The translations under genes were made by a program, and so were the position numbers. Shown here piece after piece: positions 18,681 through 28,066 of a DNA stretch of 64,000 nucleotides. The notes beneath the pieces were generated by a model that saw only the letters and a program-made list of their open reading frames with translations, searched no databases and was not told the origin of the DNA. Source of the DNA: Cohnella phaseoli (GTDB lineage: Bacteria > Bacillota > Bacilli > Paenibacillales > Paenibacillaceae); contig NZ_QRDZ01000004.1 of the NCBI RefSeq assembly GCF_003386235.1, forward strand, positions 310,001 to 374,000, given 5' to 3'. Each line of letters starts with the position of its first letter. Position 1 is the stretch's first letter.

Positions 18681-20439
18681 GATGCGTCTCCTTTATGATG
18701 GGAATCGCGTAGACGACTCGCAGGCCTCCGAGCGGAGATCGGTCGACGGCTAGTCCGTACGGTTTGCCGTACTTTAATTGCAATCTGCGGTGGACGTTCA
18801 GCATCCCGGTCGTTTCCAGATTCATGCCTTGCTGCAATTCCGAGTTCAACTGCAAGAGATGCTCGTCCTTCAAGTCTTCGCCGTTATCCTCCACGGAGAG
18901 ATAGACGGCGTGATCTTTAAGCGTAATGGAGATATTGACGATGCCGTCGGACGCTTTGTCTTTAAGGCCATGCTCGTACGCATTTTCCAATATCGGCTGT
19001 AAAATCAGCTTCGGCACCGGAATATCCCGGCATTCCTCCGGCAATTCCGCGCAGACCGTCTTGATCCGCCGCGAATAACGCATCGTCTGAATCTCGATAT
19101 AGGATTTCGTGTGCCGGTATTCCTGTCCCAAGCTAATATCGTCCAAACCGTTCCTCGTAATATAGCGAAAATATTCGCCTAAGTGGCGCGTCAAGCGGAT
19201 CACCGTGTCCACGTCGTGCATTTGGGCGACCCGGTGCAGCACGAAGTAGCTGTTATAGAGGAAATGCGGGTTGATTTGCGACTGCAATTGCTTGAGCTCC
19301 GAGCGCTGCGAGCGGATTTTCTCCTCGTAGACCTCGTGCACGAGCTCCTGCAGCTTGCGGGACATCGCATTGAATTGTTCGTATAAATAGCCGAATTCGT
19401 CATTATGGTTATGCTTCAGCGTGACCTTCAGATTGCCTTGCTCCAGCTTGAAGAACGCTCGGACGATTCGGCGAATGGGCTGGTGGATAATTCGATAGAT
19501 CCAATAAGAAAAAAGAATAACGATAAAAATCGAGGTCAGCATAATCGTCCAAAATAAATATCGGTATTTCTGCAGGGGATTCAGAATTTCGCGTTCCGGC
19601 AAAAAGGCGATAATATTCGTATTGAGAACGGCCGATTTTTCGAAGATCACCTTATAGGACGTTCCTCCGATTTTCACGTTCACGTTGCCGTAATCACTGT
19701 CATCCATCGATGCCAGCAAAGTCTTGGAGGAGTCCGAATGCGCGATTTGCTCGATTGCGGCAGGCTGTCCGCTGGCGATTCGCCATTCTTTGTCCGCTTG
19801 CAGCAGCATGCTGCCGCCGAGGTCCGTTTCGTAAAGCTCTTCCAGCGATTGGCGCAGCAGTTCTTGCGATAAGGTCATTTTCAACAGGAGAAAATGATCC
19901 AGGTCGTTGTTTTCGATGCCGTACGATTCGGGATAAAAGCCGCCGATCAGGTATTGATCGTTCCAATAGACGATCGGGGAGGCCAGCGTCGAGCGCTTGA
20001 GAGACTGGACCTCCCCTTCGGTCGGCGGCGGAACGAAGCCCCGCGAGGAGATATTGCGCTGAATTCTCGGCAGATAGACGCTGATATCTTCCAGGTACAG
20101 ACTTGAAGCCTGAAGCAGCCTAAGCTTTTCTTGGATGCGAAGCACGGCTCTGGAATATTCGAAATTCGTCAATTGGTTCCTCGAAAAGCTGAGGACCTGA
20201 AGGTCGCTGTCCGACAACAGCTCGTTGCGCAAGCGCATAATCCGTCTGAAGTCGGCGTCGATCCCCGTCACGAACGTGTGAATTCTGTATTCGAGCGATT
20301 GTTCGATTTGGGATTTTACCGTCCGGGAGCTTGAGGAATTGATCAACAGGCTCAAAATGGACAACGGCAAAATGATCACCAAAAAAGCGATGGCCAGCTT
20401 AAAGAATATACTGGAAGATTTCATGCGGAAAGGATTCAT
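18658..20439 (-). CDS. YesM-type sensor histidine kinase
   Basis: The protein has 593 residues when started at ATG 20439, which has GAGGGG 6 bp upstream and begins directly with the first membrane segment (FFKLAIAFLVIILPLSIL). Order: membrane segment, extracellular Cache-like sensor to about residue 280, second membrane segment (LFWTIMLTSIFIVILFSYWI), HAMP, His-kinase domain with LQSQINPHFLYN (phospho-accepting His), and HATPase_c with N- and G-boxes (ILENAYEHGLKD; VEDNGED). Partner of the overlapping regulator. It probably senses a sugar or a loaded binding protein outside the cell; the orphan binding protein at 26157 is one candidate. Confidence 0.93.
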   Translation of the reverse strand: MNPFRMKSSSIFFKLAIAFLVIILPLSILSLLINSSSSRTVKSQIEQSLEYRIHTFVTGIDADFRRIMRLRNELLSDSDLQVLSFSRNQLTNFEYSRAVLRIQEKLRLLQASSLYLEDISVYLPRIQRNISSRGFVPPPTEGEVQSLKRSTLASPIVYWNDQYLIGGFYPESYGIENNDLDHFLLLKMTLSQELLRQSLEELYETDLGGSMLLQADKEWRIASGQPAAIEQIAHSDSSKTLLASMDDSDYGNVNVKIGGTSYKVIFEKSAVLNTNIIAFLPEREILNPLQKYRYLFWTIMLTSIFIVILFSYWIYRIIHQPIRRIVRAFFKLEQGNLKVTLKHNHNDEFGYLYEQFNAMSRKLQELVHEVYEEKIRSQRSELKQLQSQINPHFLYNSYFVLHRVAQMHDVDTVIRLTRHLGEYFRYITRNGLDDISLGQEYRHTKSYIEIQTMRYSRRIKTVCAELPEECRDIPVPKLILQPILENAYEHGLKDKASDGIVNISITLKDHAVYLSVEDNGEDLKDEHLLQLNSELQQGMNLETTGMLNVHRRLQLKYGKPYGLAVDRSPLGGLRVVYAIPIIKETHHVQASDH

Positions 20440-20494
20440 GGCATTCCCCTCTAGTTTAGGCGCTCTGCGAATAGACAAGCCGTTTATAAATAGG

Positions 20495-20532
20495 GACCAG
20501 CAGCTTAAGCGGAATCGCTCAAGCTGCTGGTC
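20495..20532 (-). terminator. Hairpin terminator between secreted-protein operon and kinase
   Basis: GACCAGCAGCTT pairs perfectly with AAGCTGCTGGTC over 12 bp, and the minus strand continues with a moderately T-rich stretch. It lies just after the SLH-protein gene and before the kinase gene, probably separating their expression. Confidence 0.7.
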
Positions 20533-20543
20533 ATTCTATCGGT

Positions 20544-23500
20544 CTAGCGGATTCCCATTAATCTGTAAAGAACAACCGCCGCTTGCGCGCGCGTTGCGAT
20601 TCCTTCGGGCAGCAGCCGGTTGGCGTCGACGCCGTTGACGATTCCCAGGCTCACGGCCAGGGCGGCTGCTCCGGTCATCTCTTCCGGAATCCGCGAGGCA
20701 TCCCGGAAGCGGAGCAGCGCCGGCGGATTTTCGCCGCTCGGAACCGGCCGGCCGGTCAGCAGGGAGACGGCGCGTCCGGCCAAGGCGGCCAATTCCGCGC
20801 GGGTAACCGGCGCATCGGAAACCGGCATATCCCGTTCCACGTCCATGTCGCCGAGTTCCAGCCCCTTCGCCAGAAGCGCAACCCATTCGGCGCGCGTAAT
20901 CGGGCTCTCCGGAGCAAACCGGCCGTTGTCGGCGCCGGACATGAAGCCCTTGGCGGCGGCGACTTGAATTGCACGGCCCGCCCAGCTCGCTACGCGATCG
21001 AGATCGTTAAACTCCACTCGATTCTCAACGACCGCATACTTGGAACGAAGCCGGCTCAACTCGGCGTACATTTTCTCGCCGGAGAGCTTCCCGCCGACAA
21101 TCTCCGTACGTCCGCCCGCAAATTCGATCATCGCCAGCAATTCCTTGTCCAGATCCGCTCCGGTCGGCAGCGGCAGACCCAGCGTAATCGGCGGATTAAA
21201 TTCGGTCGGAACGGACCCGTTCACTTTCAGCTGGATTTCATAGACAGGCGCCGCTAATTGTTGATCGTCGCTCGTCCTGATGATACGGATTTCTACGTCG
21301 CCTTGAAGCTGGGACGGCGCGAAGAGTAACTCTACGCCCTGCCAGTCAAGGGTGACTTGGGCGACTGATTTCTCGAGTAGCCGTTCCAGAATAGCTTGCT
21401 CCAGCTTCACCTGCAGTTCATCCGACGATCCTTCAAACGTCATCGACAGTCGAGCCGGCAAGATCGCTTCGGGGGAGAAGCCTCGAAGCAGTTCGCGGAG
21501 CCGATCGAACGCCTCTCCGATCGAATCGATCCGAGCGAGCAGTGCCGGGGTGTCGATTCCGGTCTCATCGCCGCTAGAGCGGGGCAGGTAAGGCGTCATA
21601 TCCAACTGGCCGATACGATCTGCGGCCGCCTGGATTTTCTCTATCGCTTGGGCGTTAATTGCCGCTTGTTCGGAAGCGGACGCCCCGTCCAACCGCTCGC
21701 GGAGGCCGTTCAACTCCTGTTCAAGATCGGCCAGCGGGTTGTTGGGAGCTTCCGTCCCGGTAGACGGGCCGGAGTCTGTGCCGGAGCTGGAGCCCGGATC
21801 CGGGTTCGAAGTGCCGCCGCCCGACCCCGACTTGGCGCTTAGCTCATAGATCTGTACATCCAGAGGAGAGTAGCTGCCCGTAAAGCGGTTATTCGAGATC
21901 GGGAGAAACGTATTCTCGTTCCATACCTTCAGCCGCATTCCTTCGGGCACTTCGATGGCGGCCCGCTGCGCTTCCTGGCTGTTGTTGACCATGGCGATAT
22001 AGTCTTTGTCGCCGACCTTGCGGCTTATCCAATGCAGCCAATCGCCGTCTCCCTCTGCGATTCGAACATTGTCGGCCGGCCGGTCGGACAGAATAAACGC
22101 CTGCAAATCCGCGATTTCCTGCGCGACGCGATTCACGCGGCCGAGCAGCTCTTCATAGGGGAGCCCGCTTGCATCGTTCTTCATATCGAACAACGAGTAA
22201 AACAGAATGCCCCGGGCGCCTTCGGTAATATACTGCCACGCCATATTGCGCATTTCCCGCTCGGTTGGCGGGCGCAAGCCTCCTTGGCCGTAGTTGCCGA
22301 CATTTTGCGCCTGCACGACGGCCCATTGTCCCTTCTTCCCGATGGCCTCGGTAGTCGCTTTTTGCAGCTCGCCCGGCTCGCCGATCGGATCTTCCTCCAG
22401 CCCTTTGACGGGATAGACGTCCAAGCCGAAAATATCGGTTGTTTTCGCCAGCACGCTGGCGGACGGCAGATGGAAATCGACCGTATAGGCAGGATGATTC
22501 GGATCGTTGGCCTTGACCGCTTCATAATGGGAAGGCAGCCGATCGTCGTTCGGCGCTTCGTCGTTCAAGTACCAGGCCAGCAGCGCCGGATAGTCTTTGA
22601 ACCGATTGACGAATTCGCCGATTTTGCTCACCGCGTCTTCGTCGCTGTTGATGCCCTCGGGCGCCCATGCGGAGCCGTAGAAGAAATCCTTTAACGAGAA
22701 AATGACCTGTTTGCCGTATTCCGCCGCCAAATCGAGCTGTTCCCCGGAAGGGAGGTCGTAGGGCAGAAGCGTGTTGATCGGACTGTTTTTCAGCTCCTCC
22801 AGCTCCGAACGAACGATTTTGTCCGCATAGATTCCGATCGGCAGGAACAGCTTTCCGTTCCGCCAGAATCGGCCTTCGTTATCCACGTAGGATTCGGGCA
22901 TCTCCGCGGCGCTTCCCAATTTGCGAATCGTCCATTCCTCCGAGTCCGCCGCCGTATCGGTTCCGGACAATACAGCCTCGACGCGAACATGATACGTGCC
23001 CGGAGCCAGCTTGGCCGAGGGGAAGACCGCGTCTCCGCCCGGGCCGTCCAGATACGTCGCCTCGACAACCGTCTGGTCTTCTTGCAAAAGGCTGGCGCGT
23101 ATCGTATAGGCGCTCAGATCCGCGCCCGTTGCCGCTTCGGTTCGGACTCGAATCTCCGCGTCTGTCCCCGGCGACAGAATGCCGCGATATCCCGGAGACT
23201 CCAGCCGGGTTTGAATGAGCTTGGGCTTGACTTCGTGGAGGGTCAGATCGTCGAACCAGACCGTACCCGTCGTTCCTTGCGTGTACAGCGTCAGATTGGC
23301 TTTGGCTCCGTTGGCCGGGGCCGTATACAGCGGAATCCGAAAATAAGTCCAATCGCCGGGATTGATCGGGTTCGCATAGGAGCCGCCGATCCAATTGCCG
23401 CCGGCATCGACCGCGTCCAGAGCAAGCTTAGCTCCGTCTCCGTCCGCGACGCCGTCCGTCTTCACCCACACCGATACATAGTAACCGACGCCGGGCGTGA

Positions 23501-24218
23501 GGTTAAAATCAAAGCTGGGCGAAGAATTGGCCGGGCCGTTCGTATACTTCAAGGAGTATTGGCCCGTGCGGGACTCGGCAGCGTCATAGCTGGTCGAGCC
23601 GCTGAGCCAGGTCGCGTCGTCGGGGTCCTCGAACGAGGTGGAGTAACCCGACTGGCTTCCGGCCGGCGCTTTCTTATAGACTTTAACGTCGTCGAACCAG
23701 ACGGTTCCGGTATCGCCCTGGCTTAAATACAGCGACACCTGAAGTCTGCCGGCATCCTCGGGAACCGTATACGTAGGCAGCTTGAGCAGAGTCCAATCGG
23801 CCGGCGCAAGGCCGTCCGTATATTGTCCGCCTTTCCAGTCGTCTCCGTCGTACGCTTCCAGGGCGATTCTCGCCTTGCCGGCGCCTACGTTTTCCGTCTT
23901 CAGCATGACGGTTGCGTAATAGGTCTCACCCGGCTCCATTGCCAAAGAAACCTGGGGATATTTATAGTACGCGGCATCCGAACGCTCGTATTTCAAGGAA
24001 TGATTGCCCGTGTAGGCTTCGCCGTCGTCATAACCGCTGGATTCCGTTATCCAGCGTTCGTCCGCGGGATTCTCGAACGATTCCTCCATCACAAGCACAT
24101 CGGCCTCCGCCGCAGCCGCGATCCGAAGCGAATCGCCGCCAAGGAAGGAAATCGGGGCCAACTGCAAAACCAGGATCAGGGCAAGAAAAGCCATCGCTAT
24201 TTTTTTCAACCGAATCAC
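20544..24218 (-). CDS. SLH-anchored secreted protein with two CBM-like modules and TIM-barrel domain
   Basis: This 1224-residue protein has a signal peptide (MAFLALILVLQLAPISFLGG). Two related beta modules follow (about 40-190 and 195-335; each has WFDD near its end, as in CBM4/9-type modules), then an Ig-like stretch, a TIM-barrel-like domain with WYLNDEAPND (Glu554) and RPPTEREMRNMAWQY, a Ser/Gly/Pro linker near 800, a helical part, and SLH-type repeats from about 1068 (FNDLDRVASWAGRAIQVAAA; FRDASRIPEEMTGAAALAVS) for wall attachment. The GTG at 24218 abuts the upstream stop; TTG 24209, with AGGTG 6 bp upstream, is at least as likely. Close relative of the 24219 gene. Enzyme activity is inferred. 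Confidence 0.88.
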   Translation of the reverse strand: MIRLKKIAMAFLALILVLQLAPISFLGGDSLRIAAAAEADVLVMEESFENPADERWITESSGYDDGEAYTGNHSLKYERSDAAYYKYPQVSLAMEPGETYYATVMLKTENVGAGKARIALEAYDGDDWKGGQYTDGLAPADWTLLKLPTYTVPEDAGRLQVSLYLSQGDTGTVWFDDVKVYKKAPAGSQSGYSTSFEDPDDATWLSGSTSYDAAESRTGQYSLKYTNGPANSSPSFDFNLTPGVGYYVSVWVKTDGVADGDGAKLALDAVDAGGNWIGGSYANPINPGDWTYFRIPLYTAPANGAKANLTLYTQGTTGTVWFDDLTLHEVKPKLIQTRLESPGYRGILSPGTDAEIRVRTEAATGADLSAYTIRASLLQEDQTVVEATYLDGPGGDAVFPSAKLAPGTYHVRVEAVLSGTDTAADSEEWTIRKLGSAAEMPESYVDNEGRFWRNGKLFLPIGIYADKIVRSELEELKNSPINTLLPYDLPSGEQLDLAAEYGKQVIFSLKDFFYGSAWAPEGINSDEDAVSKIGEFVNRFKDYPALLAWYLNDEAPNDDRLPSHYEAVKANDPNHPAYTVDFHLPSASVLAKTTDIFGLDVYPVKGLEEDPIGEPGELQKATTEAIGKKGQWAVVQAQNVGNYGQGGLRPPTEREMRNMAWQYITEGARGILFYSLFDMKNDASGLPYEELLGRVNRVAQEIADLQAFILSDRPADNVRIAEGDGDWLHWISRKVGDKDYIAMVNNSQEAQRAAIEVPEGMRLKVWNENTFLPISNNRFTGSYSPLDVQIYELSAKSGSGGGTSNPDPGSSSGTDSGPSTGTEAPNNPLADLEQELNGLRERLDGASASEQAAINAQAIEKIQAAADRIGQLDMTPYLPRSSGDETGIDTPALLARIDSIGEAFDRLRELLRGFSPEAILPARLSMTFEGSSDELQVKLEQAILERLLEKSVAQVTLDWQGVELLFAPSQLQGDVEIRIIRTSDDQQLAAPVYEIQLKVNGSVPTEFNPPITLGLPLPTGADLDKELLAMIEFAGGRTEIVGGKLSGEKMYAELSRLRSKYAVVENRVEFNDLDRVASWAGRAIQVAAAKGFMSGADNGRFAPESPITRAEWVALLAKGLELGDMDVERDMPVSDAPVTRAELAALAGRAVSLLTGRPVPSGENPPALLRFRDASRIPEEMTGAAALAVSLGIVNGVDANRLLPEGIATRAQAAVVLYRLMGIR

Positions 24219-26156
24219 CTATCTTTCTACCTTATAAATGTGAATGCCCAAGGAGCTGAACGAATCCGTGAACGTGCCGCCCGTCAAAGCCAGGGAACGG
24301 CTTTCGTTTACCGCCTGCACGGAAGTCGCGCCGGGTACGGTGAACGAGGCGGTTCGGTTCGACTTGCCGTTATTGACGGCAAAAATATACGTATCGCCGC
24401 CGTACTGCTTAACCATCCAGTTGAGCCAGCTTCCGCCCGTAGTCGTCGCGGTGGGCGTGGCATCGACGGACAGGAGGATCGGAACGAAGCTCTCCACCTC
24501 GGACGCCACCTGCTTCACGCGATTCAGAAGCGTTGCGTAAGGCACGCCGCTCGCATCGGATTTCAGGTCGAACAGGGAGTAGAACATCAACCCCGTCGCG
24601 CCCTCGGTCAAATACTGCCACGCCATATTGCGGACTTCCTGCAAAGTCGGCGGACGGGTACCGCCTTGACCGTAGTTGGCCAGATTATGCGCCTGCACGA
24701 CCGGCCATTGGCCCCGGAACCACAGGTTTTCTTTGGCGGCCTTCTGATAAGCGCCGGGTTCGGCGATCGGATCGCCGGACAATCCCTTCACGACATATCG
24801 GTCCATTCCGAAGATGTCCGTGGAACGCAGCACCTGGTCCGGGTTTGGCGTATTGTAATCCACGATATAAGCGGGATGGTCCGGATCGTTCGCGACGACC
24901 GCTTCATAATGGGCGGGCAGCCGGGGATCGTTCGGAGCCTCGTCGTTTAAGTACCAGGCCAACAGCGCCGGATGAGATTTGAACCAGTTCACGTGCTGGG
25001 CGATTTGCGGCGCCTCGTCCGCCTCGCTCGTAATGAACGACGGAGCGTAAGGAGAGCCGTAATAAAAATCCTTGAAGGAGTAAATGACCTTCATGCCATA
25101 AGAATCGGCCAAATTCAACTTGGTCAGGTCGGGATGGCCGTATGCCAAAATCGTATTGAAGGCGCTGCCGCTCAGATCCGCCAAATCCGCTGCGGTAATA
25201 TCGGCGGTATAGATGCCGATGGGGAAAAACAAGCTGCCGCTGCGCCACAGCCGACCGTACTTGTCGACGTAATCGGCCGGAGTGGAGCCGGTTTTCGCAA
25301 TCGGCTTCTCGATATAGCCTTTGACCTGTCCCGTCGATGTTCGGATCAACTGAACAACCAGCTTGTAGCTTCCGGCCGCAAGTCCGGAGCCGGCGAACAA
25401 GGTGGCCGTAGCCTGCTGGCCGGTATAGCTTGCGGAATTCAACAAGACGTTGGAAGAATCGTACAGACTGACCTTGGTCGTGTAGCCGCTGAAATCGGCC
25501 GACCAGGAATGCGGAACGGTTTTGACCCGGATGTCCGTATGGTCGCCTGAGATGAGCTTCCCGCGGTACGAGGGGTAATCCAGATACGCATAGAATAACG
25601 GCGCCGATTGAACCTCGAATACTTGCAGGTCGTCAAACCAGGCTTGCCCGGTTGTACCCTGCTCCAGATAAAGAGAAACGCTGATTTTCGCCGTATTCGC
25701 GGGCAGCGTGTAGATCGGAAGCCGGAGCTGCGTCCAACCGGCTGACGCGACTCCCGGAAGGTATTGTCCGCCGACCCAGTTGCCCGACGAATCCAACGCT
25801 TCGAGCGCGAGCGTCGCGCCGCCCGGCCCGCTGAGGCCGGAGGTTTTGATCCAGACCGTCGCGTAGAACCTTTCTCCGCCTTGCCCCGGCAATATTTTGG
25901 AAGGATAAATATAGGTGCCGGCCGAAGTTCGAGTGTACGCTAACGACTTGGAATAGGAATGATGTTCGCCGGAAGTAAAGCCGGTGGCCGCCGTGATCCA
26001 TTCCGATTCTCCGCCGTTTTCGAACGAAGTCTCATACGCTAGTACACTGGAAGGCGTGTATGCTTTCGCTTCTGACGGCATCGCCATTTCGGAAATAAGC
26101 AGGATAACGAGGGACAGCAGAATGGCATAGTGCGCAGGGCTTTTTTTCAGTTTCAA
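24219..26156 (-). CDS. Secreted CBM-like plus TIM-barrel glycoside-hydrolase-like protein
   Basis: This 645-residue protein starts at TTG 26156, immediately after the stop of the binding-protein gene, with AGGAGG inside that gene's 3' end. Signal peptide (YAILLSLVILLISEMAMPSEA), one beta module (to about 190, ending in WFDDLQVFEV), Ig-like stretch, then a TIM-barrel-like domain with FFPIGIY, WYLNDEAPND (Glu406), VVQAHNLANYGQGG and RPPTLQEVRNMAWQYLTEGATG. It matches the front two-thirds of the SLH protein downstream but has no wall anchor, so it is probably released. The strand-7 position has Gln rather than Glu. Family unassigned. Confidence 0.88.
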   Translation of the reverse strand: MKLKKSPAHYAILLSLVILLISEMAMPSEAKAYTPSSVLAYETSFENGGESEWITAATGFTSGEHHSYSKSLAYTRTSAGTYIYPSKILPGQGGERFYATVWIKTSGLSGPGGATLALEALDSSGNWVGGQYLPGVASAGWTQLRLPIYTLPANTAKISVSLYLEQGTTGQAWFDDLQVFEVQSAPLFYAYLDYPSYRGKLISGDHTDIRVKTVPHSWSADFSGYTTKVSLYDSSNVLLNSASYTGQQATATLFAGSGLAAGSYKLVVQLIRTSTGQVKGYIEKPIAKTGSTPADYVDKYGRLWRSGSLFFPIGIYTADITAADLADLSGSAFNTILAYGHPDLTKLNLADSYGMKVIYSFKDFYYGSPYAPSFITSEADEAPQIAQHVNWFKSHPALLAWYLNDEAPNDPRLPAHYEAVVANDPDHPAYIVDYNTPNPDQVLRSTDIFGMDRYVVKGLSGDPIAEPGAYQKAAKENLWFRGQWPVVQAHNLANYGQGGTRPPTLQEVRNMAWQYLTEGATGLMFYSLFDLKSDASGVPYATLLNRVKQVASEVESFVPILLSVDATPTATTTGGSWLNWMVKQYGGDTYIFAVNNGKSNRTASFTVPGATSVQAVNESRSLALTGGTFTDSFSSLGIHIYKVER

Positions 26157-27809
26157 CTAGCTCTGCCTCCTTTGGTCTACCCATTGATTGACCTCTTCGG
26201 TAATTCTGTCTCCGCCCAGATCGCCCCAGTCTTTCGCATAGTCGTCGAAGGCGTCGACGGGCAGCTCTCCCATAATGATCATCGTGTAGGTGTCCAGCGT
26301 AAGCTTGTCCAGGATGGCGGTCACCTGGCTCATCGTTTTGGTCGCCGGACCGTAAAATTCGTTCATTTGAATGTAACCGCTGTCATTATGTTCCATAATT
26401 TTCGCCCAGGCGCTGCTTTGGCCGTACATGCCTTCTTCGAACCAGTAGCGGTTATCCCCTTGGCGATAAGCGACGATATTGTCGTAATAGCTTTGTTCCT
26501 CTTCGCTGAGGCCGGCGGGACTCCCGTTCTTCAACGCGCTCTGCAGTCGGATATAGTTCTTCATGCTGCCGTTCTCCGGCCAAGTGTAAACGAGCGGGTA
26601 GTTGTTGTACTGGAACCCGTCCTTGCCGATAAAAAAATGGCTCCATTCCGGATTCTCATAGCCGCGGTAAACCATCAAATTCAGCAAGCGCATGAGCGCC
26701 TCCGGATGCCGTATGCCTTTTTTCGCGACAAAATAGCTGTAGATCGGGAAGTTGTATTCGAACTTAGCCGGCACGTCGTCGACGGAGGGAATGCCGTATG
26801 CCCGCCAATCCGCCCCGGGGTCCCGGTCCTTGCTGGCTTGCAGCGGATGCGTCGGATTCCACCAGGCGCCGTACTGCATGCCGATTTTGCCGGATACCAG
26901 CTCCTCGGCCATATAGTTCTGATCCTTTACGGAAAACTCCGGATCGATCTGACCGTCAAGGTACATGTCGCGCAGCGCGGTCAACGCCGTCTTGACCTCC
27001 GGTTGGATGCCGCCGAACACGATTCGCCCGTCGTCGCCTTTGATCCAGCTGCTGGGATAGGCATGAAAGCCGTTGAAAAAGCCCTTCAGCGATGTCCAGT
27101 TGATCCGGGTGTGCAGCCCCATGTTCAGGCCGAGACCGTAAGTGTCGCGTTGCCCGTTGCCGTCCGGATCTCCTTCGGCGAAAGCTTTGGAGATAAGCAG
27201 AATATCCTGCATCGTGCGCGGCTCCGGCAGATTGAGCTTGTCCAGCCAATCGTGCCGCACCCACAGCACTTGAGACTGATCGGTCATCGAAGCCCCTTGC
27301 GGAATCGCCATCAGCTTGCCGTCAAATGTGGCCGTATCCAGCGAGTGGGCAATTTCTTCGATCATTTCTTTGGCTTTCGGCGACGCATGACGTTCGTAAG
27401 CTTCCGTCAAATCCTCGATCAGGCCGGCATCGGTCAACTGCTTGAGCTGCAGGCTGTCGACTTCGAAAATATCCGGAAGCTCCCCGGTAAGAATGGAAGC
27501 TTTTAATCGTTGATTGTAATCCTCGGTGCCTTTGTTCGTCGTCCACAAATATTTGATTTGAATGCCGAGAGTCGCCAAGTAATCTCGGCTCCAGACGTTG
27601 TCGGTCAGCGATTCGCCCTCCCGGAAAACGGTGCTGTCGTTCAGATTGCGCACGGCCGAAAGCGTGATAGTCGGCTCGTACTTCTCGAACGGGCCGACGG
27701 CCGCGGAAGGCCGTTCCTCGCGTTCGGCCATCGGACCGAACAGGAGGAAGGCGGCGATTCCGCATACCGCCAGCGCGATTAACGAGATCGTTCGTTTACG
27801 ATTGATCAT
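26157..27809 (-). CDS. Orphan extracellular solute-binding protein, LplA-like
   Basis: This 550-residue family-1 solute-binding protein carries typical signatures (LTGELPDIFEVDSLQLKQL; DPDGNGQRDTYGLGLN; YGAWWNPTHPL). It has an N-terminal hydrophobic anchor, but the only cysteine there is preceded by LAV, a poor lipobox, so it may be membrane-tethered or cleaved rather than lipidated. No permease genes are adjacent; it leads an operon with two secreted TIM-barrel proteins, whose start codon abuts its stop. It could borrow another permease pair or present ligand to the YesM-type kinase downstream; both are inference. Confidence 0.88.
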   Translation of the reverse strand: MINRKRTISLIALAVCGIAAFLLFGPMAEREERPSAAVGPFEKYEPTITLSAVRNLNDSTVFREGESLTDNVWSRDYLATLGIQIKYLWTTNKGTEDYNQRLKASILTGELPDIFEVDSLQLKQLTDAGLIEDLTEAYERHASPKAKEMIEEIAHSLDTATFDGKLMAIPQGASMTDQSQVLWVRHDWLDKLNLPEPRTMQDILLISKAFAEGDPDGNGQRDTYGLGLNMGLHTRINWTSLKGFFNGFHAYPSSWIKGDDGRIVFGGIQPEVKTALTALRDMYLDGQIDPEFSVKDQNYMAEELVSGKIGMQYGAWWNPTHPLQASKDRDPGADWRAYGIPSVDDVPAKFEYNFPIYSYFVAKKGIRHPEALMRLLNLMVYRGYENPEWSHFFIGKDGFQYNNYPLVYTWPENGSMKNYIRLQSALKNGSPAGLSEEEQSYYDNIVAYRQGDNRYWFEEGMYGQSSAWAKIMEHNDSGYIQMNEFYGPATKTMSQVTAILDKLTLDTYTMIIMGELPVDAFDDYAKDWGDLGGDRITEEVNQWVDQRRQS

Positions 27810-27847
27810 GACCGCATGCTCCTTTAAGTGTCGCTCACGCTCACCCT

Positions 27848-28011
27848 AGGGCGTGTATGCATACTCCGAGGATAGCAGATGTTGCCGAATTTTCGTTCCA
27901 TGCAAGGAACTTTTGTGAAGGCGTACCGGGGGTACGTCAAGCAAAAGTGACGAAGCAGGGGGCGAAAAGGCGGTGATAGATGCCTCTGAGCGGGTTTGCA
28001 TACACGCCCCA
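27848..28011. repeat. Long imperfect inverted-repeat element (single copy here)
   Basis: GGGCGTGTATGCA (27849-27861) and TGCATACACGCCC (27997-28009) form a perfect 13-bp terminal inverted repeat. Further in, CTTTTG...GCGTACC pairs loosely with GGTACGTC...CAAAAG around a GGGG turn, so most of the 160 bp can fold on itself. It fills the gap between two minus-strand operons and differs in sequence from the A/B/C family. It could be a MITE or a strong terminator. Confidence 0.65.
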
Positions 28012-28066
28012 GGCATCGATGCGTCAATCGTGTGAGCAACTAGTTCCCATTGTAGCACGGATAGTT

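Noticed and set aside
26130..27506. 458-codon plus-strand open frame opposite the orphan binding protein
   Set aside because: The minus-strand frame has clear solute-binding-protein signatures; the plus frame is a GC-driven shadow.
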